Position numbers and translations under genes: made by a program. Under the pieces are notes generated by a model. The model saw nothing but the letters and a program-made list of their open reading frames with translations. It searched no databases and was not told the DNA's origin. 36,567 nt of DNA from Oscillospiraceae bacterium (GTDB lineage: Bacteria; Bacillota; Clostridia; Oscillospirales; Oscillospiraceae): assembly GCA_017410075.1 (NCBI GenBank), contig JAFQRK010000036.1:1-36567 (forward strand), given 5' to 3'. Below, in pieces: positions 23,206 through 31,258 of this stretch (positions within the stretch are counted from its first letter, which is position 1; the number at the start of each line of letters is the position of its first letter).

Positions 23206-23835
23206 ATGTCCAATGTTTATGTACTCGACCATCCTCTGATCCAGCACAAGCTGGCTATCCTGCGCAGCAAAAAGACCCCTGTCAAGGAATTCCGTGAGCT
23301 GGTCAGCGAGATCTCCGGCCTGATGTGCTACGAAGCCACCCGCAATCTGCCTCTGAAGGAGGTTCAGGTGGAGACCCCCATCTGCACCGCTACCTGCCGC
23401 GTGCTTGCTGGCAAGAAGCTGGCCATCGTGCCCATCCTCCGTGCAGGTCTGGGTATGGTGGACAAGATGGTGGATCTGATCCCCTCTGCCAAGATCGGCC
23501 ATATCGGTCTGTACCGCGACCCCGAGACCCATCTGCCGGTAGAATACTACTGCAAGCTGCCTGAGGATATCGAAAACCGGGAGGTTTTCGTGGTTGATCC
23601 TATGCTGGCCACCGGCGGCAGTGCCATTGCTGCCATTGACTTTTTGAAGAAGCGCGGCTGCAAGCACATCATTATGATGAACATCATCGGCTGCCCCGAG
23701 GGTGTCAAGGCTGTACAGGATGCGCACCCCGATGTGGACATCTATCTGGCTGCTCTGGATGAAAAGCTGAACGACCACGCCTACATCGTTCCCGGTCTGG
23801 GCGATGCCGGCGACCGCATTTTCGGTACAAAGTAA
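23206..23835 (+). CDS. upp: Upp, uracil phosphoribosyltransferase
   Basis: Upp salvages uracil to UMP with PRPP. The 209-residue product fits the family exactly. [14 protein letters not shown] is the PRPP/pyrophosphate loop, [17 protein letters not shown] is the PRPP-binding motif, and the uracil-binding C-terminus reads [18 protein letters not shown]. The ATG follows AAAAGGAGA. A strong terminator follows. No promoter of its own was clear, so it may share the prfA-tsaE-tsaB transcript. Confidence 0.97.
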   Translation: MSNVYVLDHPLIQHKLAILRSKKTPVKEFRELVSEISGLMCYEATRNLPLKEVQVETPICTATCRVLAGKKLAIVPILRAGLGMVDKMVDLIPSAKIGHIGLYRDPETHLPVEYYCKLPEDIENREVFVVDPMLATGGSAIAAIDFLKKRGCKHIIMMNIIGCPEGVKAVQDAHPDVDIYLAALDEKLNDHAYIVPGLGDAGDRIFGTK

Positions 23836-23840
23836 TTATC

Positions 23841-23872
23841 AAGGGACTGTTGCGTTGCAACAGTCCCTTTTT
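23841..23872 (+). terminator. Terminator of upp
   Basis: AAGGGACTGTTGC-GTT-GCAACAGTCCCTT then TTTA; 13-bp stem, starting six bases after the stop. It lies between upp and the convergent eut operon. Confidence 0.9.
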
Positions 23873-23880
23873 ACCTTTCC

Positions 23881-23939
23881 CCTTGGCTCCCCCTTTGGGG
23901 GAGCTGGCAAAAATCTTTGATTTTTGACTGAGAGGGTTT
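23881..23939. repeat. Nested-hairpin intergenic repeat, family B copy 7 (half-length)
   Basis: CCTTGGCTCCCCCTTTGGGG, then CAAAAATC-TTT-GATTTTTGACT and GAGAGGGTTT. It is shorter than the other copies and directly abuts the eutT stop codon (the stop begins at the next base), as if the repeat end or a deletion defines the end of the operon. Confidence 0.8.
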
Positions 23940-24623
23940 CTATTCTTTCGCCTTCAGCCGGATCATCAGAAGATACAGCATACTGCTCAGCCGGTTCAGC
24001 ATCCGCAGCAGCTCCAGACGGGTGGGATTCCCCTTTTCGTCCGTAAAGGCCGCCACCGCCGCCAGCTCCACCTGCCGGGCAATGCACCGGGCACGGTTGA
24101 GCAGCAAGATCTTCTCCCCATCGGTGTGCGCCGGCATAAAATGGGGCTGTCCGTAAAAATTCTGGGGCAGATGGCTGCGCTTGCGCAGCTCCTGCTCTGT
24201 CAGGCCGCAAAGCTTGCGCTCCAAAACCGGCTCATCCAGCACCTCGCACCGCAGAAGATACCGGGCGGTATCCAGAATATCCTGCAGCTCCACAGAAAAT
24301 TCCGGCACTTTTAGTTGACATAACATCAGCTCCGCTTCCAGCAGATCCATTTTCCCCCGAAAAGCGATCCGGGGATGGGTCTTGCAGACCAGAACATTGC
24401 CGTTCAAGTGGGTCATATGCTCCGGCTTTTCCTCAAGATACGCGCCGTTTTCCAACACATACCGCTCCGGTCTTGCCTGCTCTGCGGGCAGGATCTCGAC
24501 CCGCTCCCGCCGCAGATAATCCCTCGCCCCGGAGGTCAGCTGATCCCCGGATGATAGATAAAATACCCGCTTTCCGTCCCGGTTGCGGATATTGTCCCGG
24601 ACATTTTGCTCTGTAAAAAGCAT
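23940..24623 (-). CDS. eutT: EutT-type cobalamin adenosyltransferase
   Basis: EutT makes adenosylcobalamin, the cofactor of ethanolamine ammonia-lyase. The 227-residue product matches the family in its N-terminal domain (NVRDNIRNRDGKRVFYL and ILPAEQARPERYV), in HMTHLNGNVLVCKTHPRIAF, and in a C-terminal helical ATP-binding bundle. The Salmonella-type HX11CCxxC metal motif is not visible: after H83 there is only a single C102. Non-cysteine EutT forms are known, so it may still work without a bound metal. Its ATG overlaps the eutM stop (TGATG). It is the last gene of the operon. The ORF length is shorter than E. coli EutT (267). Confidence 0.85.
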   Translation of the reverse strand: MLFTEQNVRDNIRNRDGKRVFYLSSGDQLTSGARDYLRRERVEILPAEQARPERYVLENGAYLEEKPEHMTHLNGNVLVCKTHPRIAFRGKMDLLEAELMLCQLKVPEFSVELQDILDTARYLLRCEVLDEPVLERKLCGLTEQELRKRSHLPQNFYGQPHFMPAHTDGEKILLLNRARCIARQVELAAVAAFTDEKGNPTRLELLRMLNRLSSMLYLLMIRLKAKE

Positions 24624-24925
24624 CAGGCCTTAGGCGCCGCGCCGCCCTTGCGGCCATTGGGCAGAATGGCATCCACCTCGGTGTGGGGACGGGCAATCAC
24701 ATGGACGGAGATCAGCTCGCCCACCTTTTCCGCAGCAGCTGCACCGGCATCCGTTGCGGCCTTCACCGCGCCCACATCGCCGCGGACCATTACGGTCACC
24801 AGACCGCCGCCTACCTGCTCCTTGCCTACCAGCTGCACATTGGCAGACTTGACCATGGCATCTGCTGCCTCGATCGCACCGATCAGACCCTTGGTCTCGA
24901 TCATACCCAAAGAATTTGTATCCAT
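24623..24925 (-). CDS. eutM: EutM-type hexameric microcompartment shell protein (BMC-H)
   Basis: A single-BMC-domain protein that forms the main shell tiles of the ethanolamine microcompartment. The 100-residue product begins [20 protein letters not shown], the usual start of PduA/EutM/CcmK-type proteins, and the pore-lining region is [13 protein letters not shown]. It ends with a short glycine-rich basic tail. The ATG follows AAGGAG. It is the only BMC-H protein in the operon. Confidence 0.95.
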   Translation of the reverse strand: MDTNSLGMIETKGLIGAIEAADAMVKSANVQLVGKEQVGGGLVTVMVRGDVGAVKAATDAGAAAAEKVGELISVHVIARPHTEVDAILPNGRKGGAAPKA

Positions 24926-24939
24926 TTTTTAAAACTCCT

Positions 24940-26361
24940 TTATTTTAATTTTTCCAAAATCCTTGCTGTTAAAAGCTCCACAAGACTGTTGTCAACCACG
25001 CCCTGCTGCTGCCGGTCAAAATCCCAGGCCACACGGCGAATGTTGATCAGATCCAGAGGAGAAATATTGTTGGACGATGCGCTGCCGCCTACCGCGCCGC
25101 AGCCCAGGGTCAGTGCCGGGAACAGCTTTGTGGTCGCGCCAATGCCGCCCAGCGCCGCCGGGGTATTCACCAGAAAACGGGAAACCGGGATCTGCAGAGC
25201 GAATTTTCGCACCACTTCCTTGTCCTCCGCGTGCATGGCAAAGGTATGACCGCTGCCCTCATGGGTCAGCACCTCGATAGCCTTTTCAAGCACCGCGTCC
25301 TCGCTGTCCATCACAAAAAATGCCAAAACGGGACACAGCTTTTCCATAGAATAGGGCCTTGTGGGGCCTGCCTCCTGCTCCCGTGCCACCAGGATCTTGG
25401 TGCTGTCGGGAACTGAAAAACCGGCCATTTTCGCCAATGCTGTGGCAGGTCTGCCAACGATCTCCGGGTTCAGCGCGCCGGAGGGGCGGAACAGCAGCTT
25501 TGCCAGCTGGCCAGCCTCCCGGGTGTCCATAAAGTAGAAGCCCTGGCGCTGTGCCTCCTCCCGGACGGCCATTTCCATATCCTTTTCCACAATGATGCTC
25601 TGCTCCGATGCGCAGACTGTGCCGTAATCGAAGCTTTTTGACCGCAAAATGCTTGCGATCGCCTTTTTCACATCGGCGCTGTGATGGATATAAGCAGGGC
25701 CGTTGCCGGCGCCCACACCGATGGCCGGCTTGCCGGAGGAATAGGCTGCGCGTACCATTGCCGGGCCGCCGGTTGCCAGGATCAGCCGCACCTCATCTGC
25801 GCCCATCAGCTCCTGACAGCCTGCCATAGACCCAAAGGTCAGGCAGCTGATACAGCCGGCAGGCGCGCCTGCCTTTTCCGCTGCTGCCGCCACCACTTTC
25901 GCCGCCTGCAGGGTGCAGGCAGCCGCCTTGGGATGGGGCGAAAATACGATGGCATTGCCGCTTTTGATGGCGATCATCGCCTTATAGCACACCGTAGAGG
26001 TGGGATTGGTGCTGGGTACGATGGCGGCAATAACGCCCACCGGTACACCGATCTCCCACAGCCGATTTTGAGGATCTTCCCGTAAGATCCCTACGGTTTT
26101 CATATCCCGCACCGCTGATGCAACCGTTTCAGAGGCAAATTTATTTTTCGTAATTTTGTCTTTTGCATTCCCGAAGCCGGTCTCCTGCACCGCCTTTTCC
26201 GCCAGCACCTGGGCTGCCGCCGAGAAATCCCGTGCCATAGCCTCCACGATGCTGTCCAGCTGTGCCTGAGACATTTTTGCCAGAATCTTTTGCGCCTTTT
26301 CCGCCTGACGGCACAGCACTCTTGCCTCCTGCCGGGCCGCTAAGTCCTTATCAATTTCCAA
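24940..26361 (-). CDS. eutE: EutE, CoA-acylating acetaldehyde dehydrogenase
   Basis: EutE converts acetaldehyde, NAD+ and CoA to acetyl-CoA inside the microcompartment. The 473-residue product has the ALDH fold, with VPSTNPTSTVCYKAMIAIKS (nucleotide region), GVGAGNGPAYI, the catalytic cysteine in YGTVCASEQSI, and LTHEGSGHTFAMHAED near the end. I chose the TTG at 26361 because AAGGAG is eight bases upstream; a GTG three codons earlier has no spacing. N-terminal residues 1-18 (LEIDKDLAARQEARVLCR) form a likely amphipathic helix that could act as an encapsulation peptide. The start codon is uncertain by a few residues. Confidence 0.92.
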   Translation of the reverse strand: MEIDKDLAARQEARVLCRQAEKAQKILAKMSQAQLDSIVEAMARDFSAAAQVLAEKAVQETGFGNAKDKITKNKFASETVASAVRDMKTVGILREDPQNRLWEIGVPVGVIAAIVPSTNPTSTVCYKAMIAIKSGNAIVFSPHPKAAACTLQAAKVVAAAAEKAGAPAGCISCLTFGSMAGCQELMGADEVRLILATGGPAMVRAAYSSGKPAIGVGAGNGPAYIHHSADVKKAIASILRSKSFDYGTVCASEQSIIVEKDMEMAVREEAQRQGFYFMDTREAGQLAKLLFRPSGALNPEIVGRPATALAKMAGFSVPDSTKILVAREQEAGPTRPYSMEKLCPVLAFFVMDSEDAVLEKAIEVLTHEGSGHTFAMHAEDKEVVRKFALQIPVSRFLVNTPAALGGIGATTKLFPALTLGCGAVGGSASSNNISPLDLINIRRVAWDFDRQQQGVVDNSLVELLTARILEKLK

Positions 26362-26374
26362 AATGTTCACTCCT

Positions 26375-26998
26375 TCATCCCGGATTTGCCGCAACCTCAG
26401 CAACGGCAGCTGCAAATGCTGCGCAGGCCGCTTCGCAGGCCGACTGGGTCCCGGACAGCAATCCGCCGCCGAAATTCGTCTCGCTGGGAGGCGTATACAG
26501 CTTGCACAGCTTCACATCCGCGGCCTTCAGCGCCGCATCCAGGGCATACATACTTTCCAGCGGCGGTGCAATGAGATACGCCACCGCACTGCCCGGAGCC
26601 ACCCCTGCTTCCTGCGAAAGAAACGAGCCCACGCTTGCCACCGTATGGGCCAGATAGGGCACGCCCCTGACTTCCTCAAAGCCTACCCGCTCCAGCGTCG
26701 CCAGCGCCGCCTCCATACCGCTGCGCACCGCGCCGGGCGTAGGCCCTGCCAGCACACCGATGACCTCCCCGGCGTTTGGGGTGGAGGCGTTTGCCGCCCC
26801 GGCATAAAAGCTTCTTCCGTAGCAGACCTGAACTTCCGCTGCTTTTGTTGCCGCGTCCAGAGCGATATAGGTGGCATCATCGCAGTCCGTCGTCAGCAGT
26901 CCCAGACTGGGACAATCCTTCGCAGCGCCCAGTCCCTTGCTCAGCGCCGGGGACGCATTGTTTAAATACCGCAGCGCCAGTATCTTCACCGGGATCAT
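26375..26998 (-). CDS. eutL: EutL, trimeric tandem-domain shell protein (BMC-T)
   Basis: EutL is a circularly permuted tandem BMC protein whose trimer has a gated pore thought to pass larger metabolites. The 207-residue product shows the family features: [12 protein letters not shown] at the start, [40 protein letters not shown] and [19 protein letters not shown] at the end. The start overlaps the eutC stop by four bases (ATGA). Confidence 0.95.
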   Translation of the reverse strand: MIPVKILALRYLNNASPALSKGLGAAKDCPSLGLLTTDCDDATYIALDAATKAAEVQVCYGRSFYAGAANASTPNAGEVIGVLAGPTPGAVRSGMEAALATLERVGFEEVRGVPYLAHTVASVGSFLSQEAGVAPGSAVAYLIAPPLESMYALDAALKAADVKLCKLYTPPSETNFGGGLLSGTQSACEAACAAFAAAVAEVAANPG

Positions 26999-27903
26999 TT
27001 TTCTCCCTCCAGATACAGCCCCACGCCGGACACCTTTTTCTTCAAGATCCTTTCGATCAGCTCCGCAATATGGGCACCGGCCTCCACCGCCGGTGTGCCC
27101 TGAGCGTGGATATTGCTGACCACCGTCCTGGCAGCCTCCGGCACGCCGGTACGGGGCTTGTAGGTGATATAGGCGGACATACTTTTATCTGTCACCAAGC
27201 CGGGTCGCTCACCTACCAGCATACACACCAGCTCACAGCCGGTGATATCTCCCACCGCATCACCGGCACCTACCCGGCAATAGCGGACAAAAAGGGTTTT
27301 TCCCAATGCAATGCCCCGAGCCTTCAATCCGTCGGTCAGCGCCGCAAGGCAGTCCATCGCATTGGCCTGGCAGGCCGCCGAGGACAGCCCGTCGCCGATC
27401 ACCACCTGCACTTTCGGTGCGCCGGAAACGGCATTTTGAATGATTCTGGTGTTTTCTTCGTCAAAGCTTCTGCCCTTATCGGGACGGGTCAGATATTCAT
27501 CCTTATCCTTGCATCGGGTCTGTATCGCCACAAGGCCGTTTTTTACCGCAAAATCCTCGCTGACCTGGGAAAACACTGCATCCTGGGCCGCGGCATGATC
27601 TGCCCGAAAGCGGAGCATCGTCAAAGTCTTGTACCGCGCGCCGGCTCTGCCCGAGCCCAGGCGCGCCGGGGTCTTTTGCTTCATCTTCTTATATTTTGCC
27701 CCGTCCGCCGGATCTTCCACCAGATACAGCTCCCTGAGATCCAGCTTGGTCACATCCGGCACAAAATCCCCATCGTGATAGTTTGTCCGTTCCGGCTGGG
27801 GGCCGGGGCTTGTTGGCTTGTAATCGCTGCCCTTGACCATAGGCTCTGCATTCAGCGAGCCCAAAATCTCCGCGATCATTGCGCTTAATTCCTGCTTGTT
27901 CAC
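26995..27903 (-). CDS. eutC: EutC, ethanolamine ammonia-lyase small subunit
   Basis: EutC pairs with EutB to hold adenosylcobalamin at the subunit interface. The 302-residue product has [34 protein letters not shown], and near the middle [18 protein letters not shown], typical of the family, plus [16 protein letters not shown] chose the GTG at 27903 ([16 protein letters not shown] follows), with AGGGGG eight bases upstream; a GTG three codons earlier overlaps that site. The first 17 residues form an amphipathic helix like the EutC encapsulation peptide, followed by a Gly/Pro linker at about 25-40. Confidence 0.96.
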   Translation of the reverse strand: MNKQELSAMIAEILGSLNAEPMVKGSDYKPTSPGPQPERTNYHDGDFVPDVTKLDLRELYLVEDPADGAKYKKMKQKTPARLGSGRAGARYKTLTMLRFRADHAAAQDAVFSQVSEDFAVKNGLVAIQTRCKDKDEYLTRPDKGRSFDEENTRIIQNAVSGAPKVQVVIGDGLSSAACQANAMDCLAALTDGLKARGIALGKTLFVRYCRVGAGDAVGDITGCELVCMLVGERPGLVTDKSMSAYITYKPRTGVPEAARTVVSNIHAQGTPAVEAGAHIAELIERILKKKVSGVGLYLEGEK

Positions 27904-27918
27904 AATGCGCACCCCCTC

Positions 27919-29283
27919 TTAAAACAGCAGCGACGAGCCGTCGCCGGCCTTTTTCGTCAGCCTGCCGTTTTCCATAAAGCCCATTTTCTCCAGCCATTGC
28001 TGAAATTCCGGAATTGCCGTCTTGCCGGTAATTTCACGCAACGCCACAGTATCCCGGAAGCCGGTGGTCTGGTAATTGAGCATAATATCATCACCGTGGG
28101 GGATGCCCATAAAATAGTTGCACCCCGCCATGGTCAGCAGCGCCGCCAGATTTTCAATGGAATTCTGATCCGCCTTCATATGGTTGGTATAGCAGCAGTC
28201 GCAGCCCATGGAAACGCCGGTGAGTTTGCCCATAAAGTGATCCTCCAGACCGGCACGGGTCACCTGCCGGGCATCGTAAAGATACTCCGGGCCGATAAAA
28301 CCCACCACCGTGTTGACGAGAAAAGGCGAAAAATGCTTGGCAAAGCCGTAGCACCGTGCCTCCATGGTCACCTGATCGGTGTCAAAGTGCGCATCAGAGG
28401 ACAGCTCCGAGCCCTGGCCGGTCTCAAAATACAGCACATTGGGGCCCTCTGCCGTGCCGTCCCGCAGCAGCAGATCCTTCGCCTCCTGAATGGTCGCCGC
28501 ATTAAAACCGAAGGCCGCATTGCCCTTTTCCGATCCGGCAATGGACTGGAAGATCAGATCGCAGGGTGCTCCGTCGCGCACCGCCTTAATCTGGGCGGTT
28601 ACATGGGCCAGCACGCAGATCTGGGTAGGAATTTCCCAATGCTCCTTAATTTCCTGGAAGCGCCGCAGCACCTTGCCCACCTGCTCCGGGCTGTCGGTAA
28701 CGGGATTCAGGCCGATCACCGCATCCCCGGCGCCGAAGCTGAGACCCTCCAGCGTCGAGGCCGTAATGCCCTCCGGGTCATCGGTGGTATGATTGGGCTG
28801 CAGGCGGCAGGAAAGCGTCCCCGGCAGCCCGATGGTGGTGTTGCAATGGGCGGTAACGGTAATCTTGTTGGCAGCATAGATCAAATCCAGATTGCTCATC
28901 AGTTTGCACACCGCCGCCACCATCTCCGAGGTCAAGCCCCGGCTTAATTTGCGGATATCGCTGCCGGTGGTGGTCTCGCTTAAGATCCATTCCCGCAGGT
29001 CGCTGACTGTCCAATTTCGAATTTTGTCGTAAACCTTCTCATTGACCCCGTCCTGGATGATCCGGGTCACCTCGTCAGCTTCATAGGGAACGGCAGGATT
29101 TTCCCGCAGATCGCCCAGCGTCAGCGCAGAAAGCACCACCTTGGCCGCCACCCGTTCCTGGGCAGTCTCTGCCGCCAGACCTGCCAGCTTGTCGCCGGTT
29201 TTTTCCTCATTTGCCTTAGCAAGCACCTGCTTGATGTCCCGAAAGGCATATGTCTTTCCTGATAATGTGGTTTTTAACAGCAT
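27919..29283 (-). CDS. eutB: EutB, ethanolamine ammonia-lyase large subunit
   Basis: EutB is the catalytic TIM-barrel subunit that splits ethanolamine into acetaldehyde and ammonia through an adenosylcobalamin radical. The 454-residue product keeps the substrate-binding residues at the same numbers as the E. coli protein: R160 and Q162 (SCRLQPNH), N193 (GLNPVTDS), E287 (YFETGQGSE) and D362 (MGCDCCYT). The ATG follows GGAGGAG. The full set of active-site residues and normal length indicate a functional enzyme. Confidence 0.98.
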   Translation of the reverse strand: MLLKTTLSGKTYAFRDIKQVLAKANEEKTGDKLAGLAAETAQERVAAKVVLSALTLGDLRENPAVPYEADEVTRIIQDGVNEKVYDKIRNWTVSDLREWILSETTTGSDIRKLSRGLTSEMVAAVCKLMSNLDLIYAANKITVTAHCNTTIGLPGTLSCRLQPNHTTDDPEGITASTLEGLSFGAGDAVIGLNPVTDSPEQVGKVLRRFQEIKEHWEIPTQICVLAHVTAQIKAVRDGAPCDLIFQSIAGSEKGNAAFGFNAATIQEAKDLLLRDGTAEGPNVLYFETGQGSELSSDAHFDTDQVTMEARCYGFAKHFSPFLVNTVVGFIGPEYLYDARQVTRAGLEDHFMGKLTGVSMGCDCCYTNHMKADQNSIENLAALLTMAGCNYFMGIPHGDDIMLNYQTTGFRDTVALREITGKTAIPEFQQWLEKMGFMENGRLTKKAGDGSSLLF

Positions 29284-29299
29284 ATAACTCCTCCTGTCC

Positions 29300-30394
29300 C
29301 TATGCCATCTTTGGATGGAATCTCTCGCCGCGGGTCAGCAAAATCGCCACCGCTGCCGCGCTGATGCCCCCTGCCAGCTTACCGGCGATCACCGCAGTCA
29401 GCATTTGGGGTGCAAAGCCGGCAGTAAAGCCCAGATGGTCGCCGAACACAAATGCCGCCGACACGGCGAAGGCGATATTCACCACTTTCCCCCGACGGTC
29501 CATATCCTTGACCATACCGAAGGTGGCGATGGAATTGGCCAGGCTGGCAACCAAGCCTGCCGCCGCGGTGTCATTGATGCCCAGCAGTCCGCCCAACTTC
29601 AGCAGCGGCTTCTTCAAAAGCGCTGTCACAGCGAACACCAGAGGAAACGCACCTGCCAGCACGATGGCAATGGCACCCACAGTCTCAAAGCCCTCGCTGA
29701 TGGGCGCAAGCCCGGGGATCACAGAAACGCCGGTCAGCGTTTCTATAATGGACGCCGCCAGCCCAATGGCTACCACCGCCACCACACCCTTGCCAAACCA
29801 GCCGAAGCCCTTGATCATTGCCCGCTCTGCTTTCCACAGACCCAGGGCGATCAGCAGCGCGATGATCACGATGGGCACCAGATTTCTGAGCACCATTCCC
29901 GGATCAAAGCCTGCCACCAGGCCGCCGATCAGCACGCCCAGCGGAATGGTAACGATGCCGCAGAGGATCCCCTTTGCCATCGCCGCCTGATCCTCCTCCT
30001 TCAAAATGCCCAGCGCCACCGGAATGGTGAATACGATGGTGGCGCCCAGCATTGAGCCGGTAAGCACGCCGCCCAAAAGCGCTGCGGAGGTGTCGCCGGT
30101 CATTTCCATTGCCAGGGCGCCGCCGCCCATATCGCAGGCCAGGATCGTGCCGGCGAACATTGCCGGGTCAGCTCCCAAAAAGCGGTACACCGGCACCACC
30201 ACCGGCTCCAGAACATCCGCCAGCACCGGTGCAAGCACGATGATGCCCACCATTGCCATGGCCAGCGAGCCCATGGCTAAAATGCCATTTTCAAATTCCG
30301 CGCCGATGCCGATCCGGTTGCCGAATATCCGGTCAAGGGCACCAAACAGCGCAAAGACCGCCATCACCGCAATGAGTATTTCGTGAGCAGACAT
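29300..30394 (-). CDS. eutH: EutH, ethanolamine permease
   Basis: EutH takes up ethanolamine, needed at low concentrations. The 364-residue membrane protein has about ten to eleven helices. Family features include MGSLAMAMVGIIVLAPVL, ILACDMGGGALAMEMTGD, LGGVLTGSMLGATIVFTIPV, and in the last third SLANSIATFGMVKDMDRRGK and FVFGDHLGFTAGFA. The start lies two bases after the eutN stop and follows GAGGGGG. Confidence 0.95.
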   Translation of the reverse strand: MSAHEILIAVMAVFALFGALDRIFGNRIGIGAEFENGILAMGSLAMAMVGIIVLAPVLADVLEPVVVPVYRFLGADPAMFAGTILACDMGGGALAMEMTGDTSAALLGGVLTGSMLGATIVFTIPVALGILKEEDQAAMAKGILCGIVTIPLGVLIGGLVAGFDPGMVLRNLVPIVIIALLIALGLWKAERAMIKGFGWFGKGVVAVVAIGLAASIIETLTGVSVIPGLAPISEGFETVGAIAIVLAGAFPLVFAVTALLKKPLLKLGGLLGINDTAAAGLVASLANSIATFGMVKDMDRRGKVVNIAFAVSAAFVFGDHLGFTAGFAPQMLTAVIAGKLAGGISAAAVAILLTRGERFHPKMA

Positions 30395-30396
30395 TG

Positions 30397-30636
30397 TTAT
30401 GCCCCCTCTTTTTTATCCAGGATCGCCACGATGGCGGCGTCTACAGGCGCTTCCATACAGTATTGGGCTGCTGTCCTGCCCAACACTACCAGCACCCGGT
30501 CGCCAACACCTGCGCCCACCTGATCGGATGCCACAATATTTCCCTCACCGATATCCACCGTAAGAAATGTCTGCCGCTGCAGACATTCCGCTTTTCTGGT
30601 GGCCCATACCGAGCCGGTTACGATTCCCATTCTCAT
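30397..30636 (-). CDS. eutN: EutN/CcmL-type pentameric shell vertex protein (BMC-P)
   Basis: A 79-residue protein that closes the vertices of the microcompartment. It begins MRMGIVTGSVWATRKAECL, with LLTVDI-like and DRVLVVLGRTAAQY segments typical of EutN, and ends VDAAIVAILDKKE. It has a GGAGGG ribosome site and follows pduL by three bases. Confidence 0.93.
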   Translation of the reverse strand: MRMGIVTGSVWATRKAECLQRQTFLTVDIGEGNIVASDQVGAGVGDRVLVVLGRTAAQYCMEAPVDAAIVAILDKKEGA

Positions 30637-30639
30637 TTT

Positions 30640-31257
30640 TCAGTCTCCCTCCGTCAAAATCCTGCCCAGGTCGCCGTTTTGGAAGCCGCAGGCGTTAGCC
30701 TCGTCATAATCCAGGTGGACAAAGTCGGCAAATTTGTCGGAAACACGCACCGTTACGGCGTCAAAGACCAGCGGGCGCTGGGTATAGACCTGCAGCTTCA
30801 CATCCTGCCTGTCCTTTACGCCCATTCGCTTCGCAGTTTCCGGTGTCAGATGGATATGCCGCTTGGCACAGATCACGCCCTGCTCCAATTTGACCTGACC
30901 CCTGGGGCCTCGCAAAACCGCCCCCGGCGTGCCCTTTACATCTCCCGACAGCCGCAGCGCCGGGGTGATGCCCAAAGTTTTTCCGTCGGTCAGGGAAATT
31001 TCCGCCTGCCCCTCCGGACGCTCCGGCCCAAGCACCGCCACATTTTCAAACTGCCCCTTGGGACCCACCAGCGTCACCCGCTCGTTTGCCAGATACTGTC
31101 CCGGCTGAGACAGCGGCCGCTTGGGCGTCAAGCCGTGGCCGAACAAGGCCATCGCCTGCTCCTTCGTTATATGCACATGCCGTCCGGAGGCCTCCAGCGG
31201 CACAAACAGCCGGGCCATCACCGCCTCCAGCACAGCCTGCAAATTTTCGTTTTCCAT
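30640..31257 (-). CDS. pduL: PduL-type phosphate propanoyl/acetyltransferase
   Basis: PduL converts acyl-CoA and phosphate to acyl-phosphate, regenerating CoA inside the compartment; here the substrate should be acetyl-CoA. It takes the role played by the unrelated EutD (Pta-like) enzyme in enteric bacteria. The 205-residue product has two tandem domains, each with zinc-binding histidines: H27 and H29 in SGRHVHITKEQ, H134 and H136 in CAKRHIHLTPE. VSDKFADFVHLDYDEANACG near the end is typical. The first 18 residues (ENENLQAVLEAVMARLF) form an amphipathic helix, a likely encapsulation peptide. Confidence 0.94.
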   Translation of the reverse strand: MENENLQAVLEAVMARLFVPLEASGRHVHITKEQAMALFGHGLTPKRPLSQPGQYLANERVTLVGPKGQFENVAVLGPERPEGQAEISLTDGKTLGITPALRLSGDVKGTPGAVLRGPRGQVKLEQGVICAKRHIHLTPETAKRMGVKDRQDVKLQVYTQRPLVFDAVTVRVSDKFADFVHLDYDEANACGFQNGDLGRILTEGD

Positions 31258-31258
31258 A

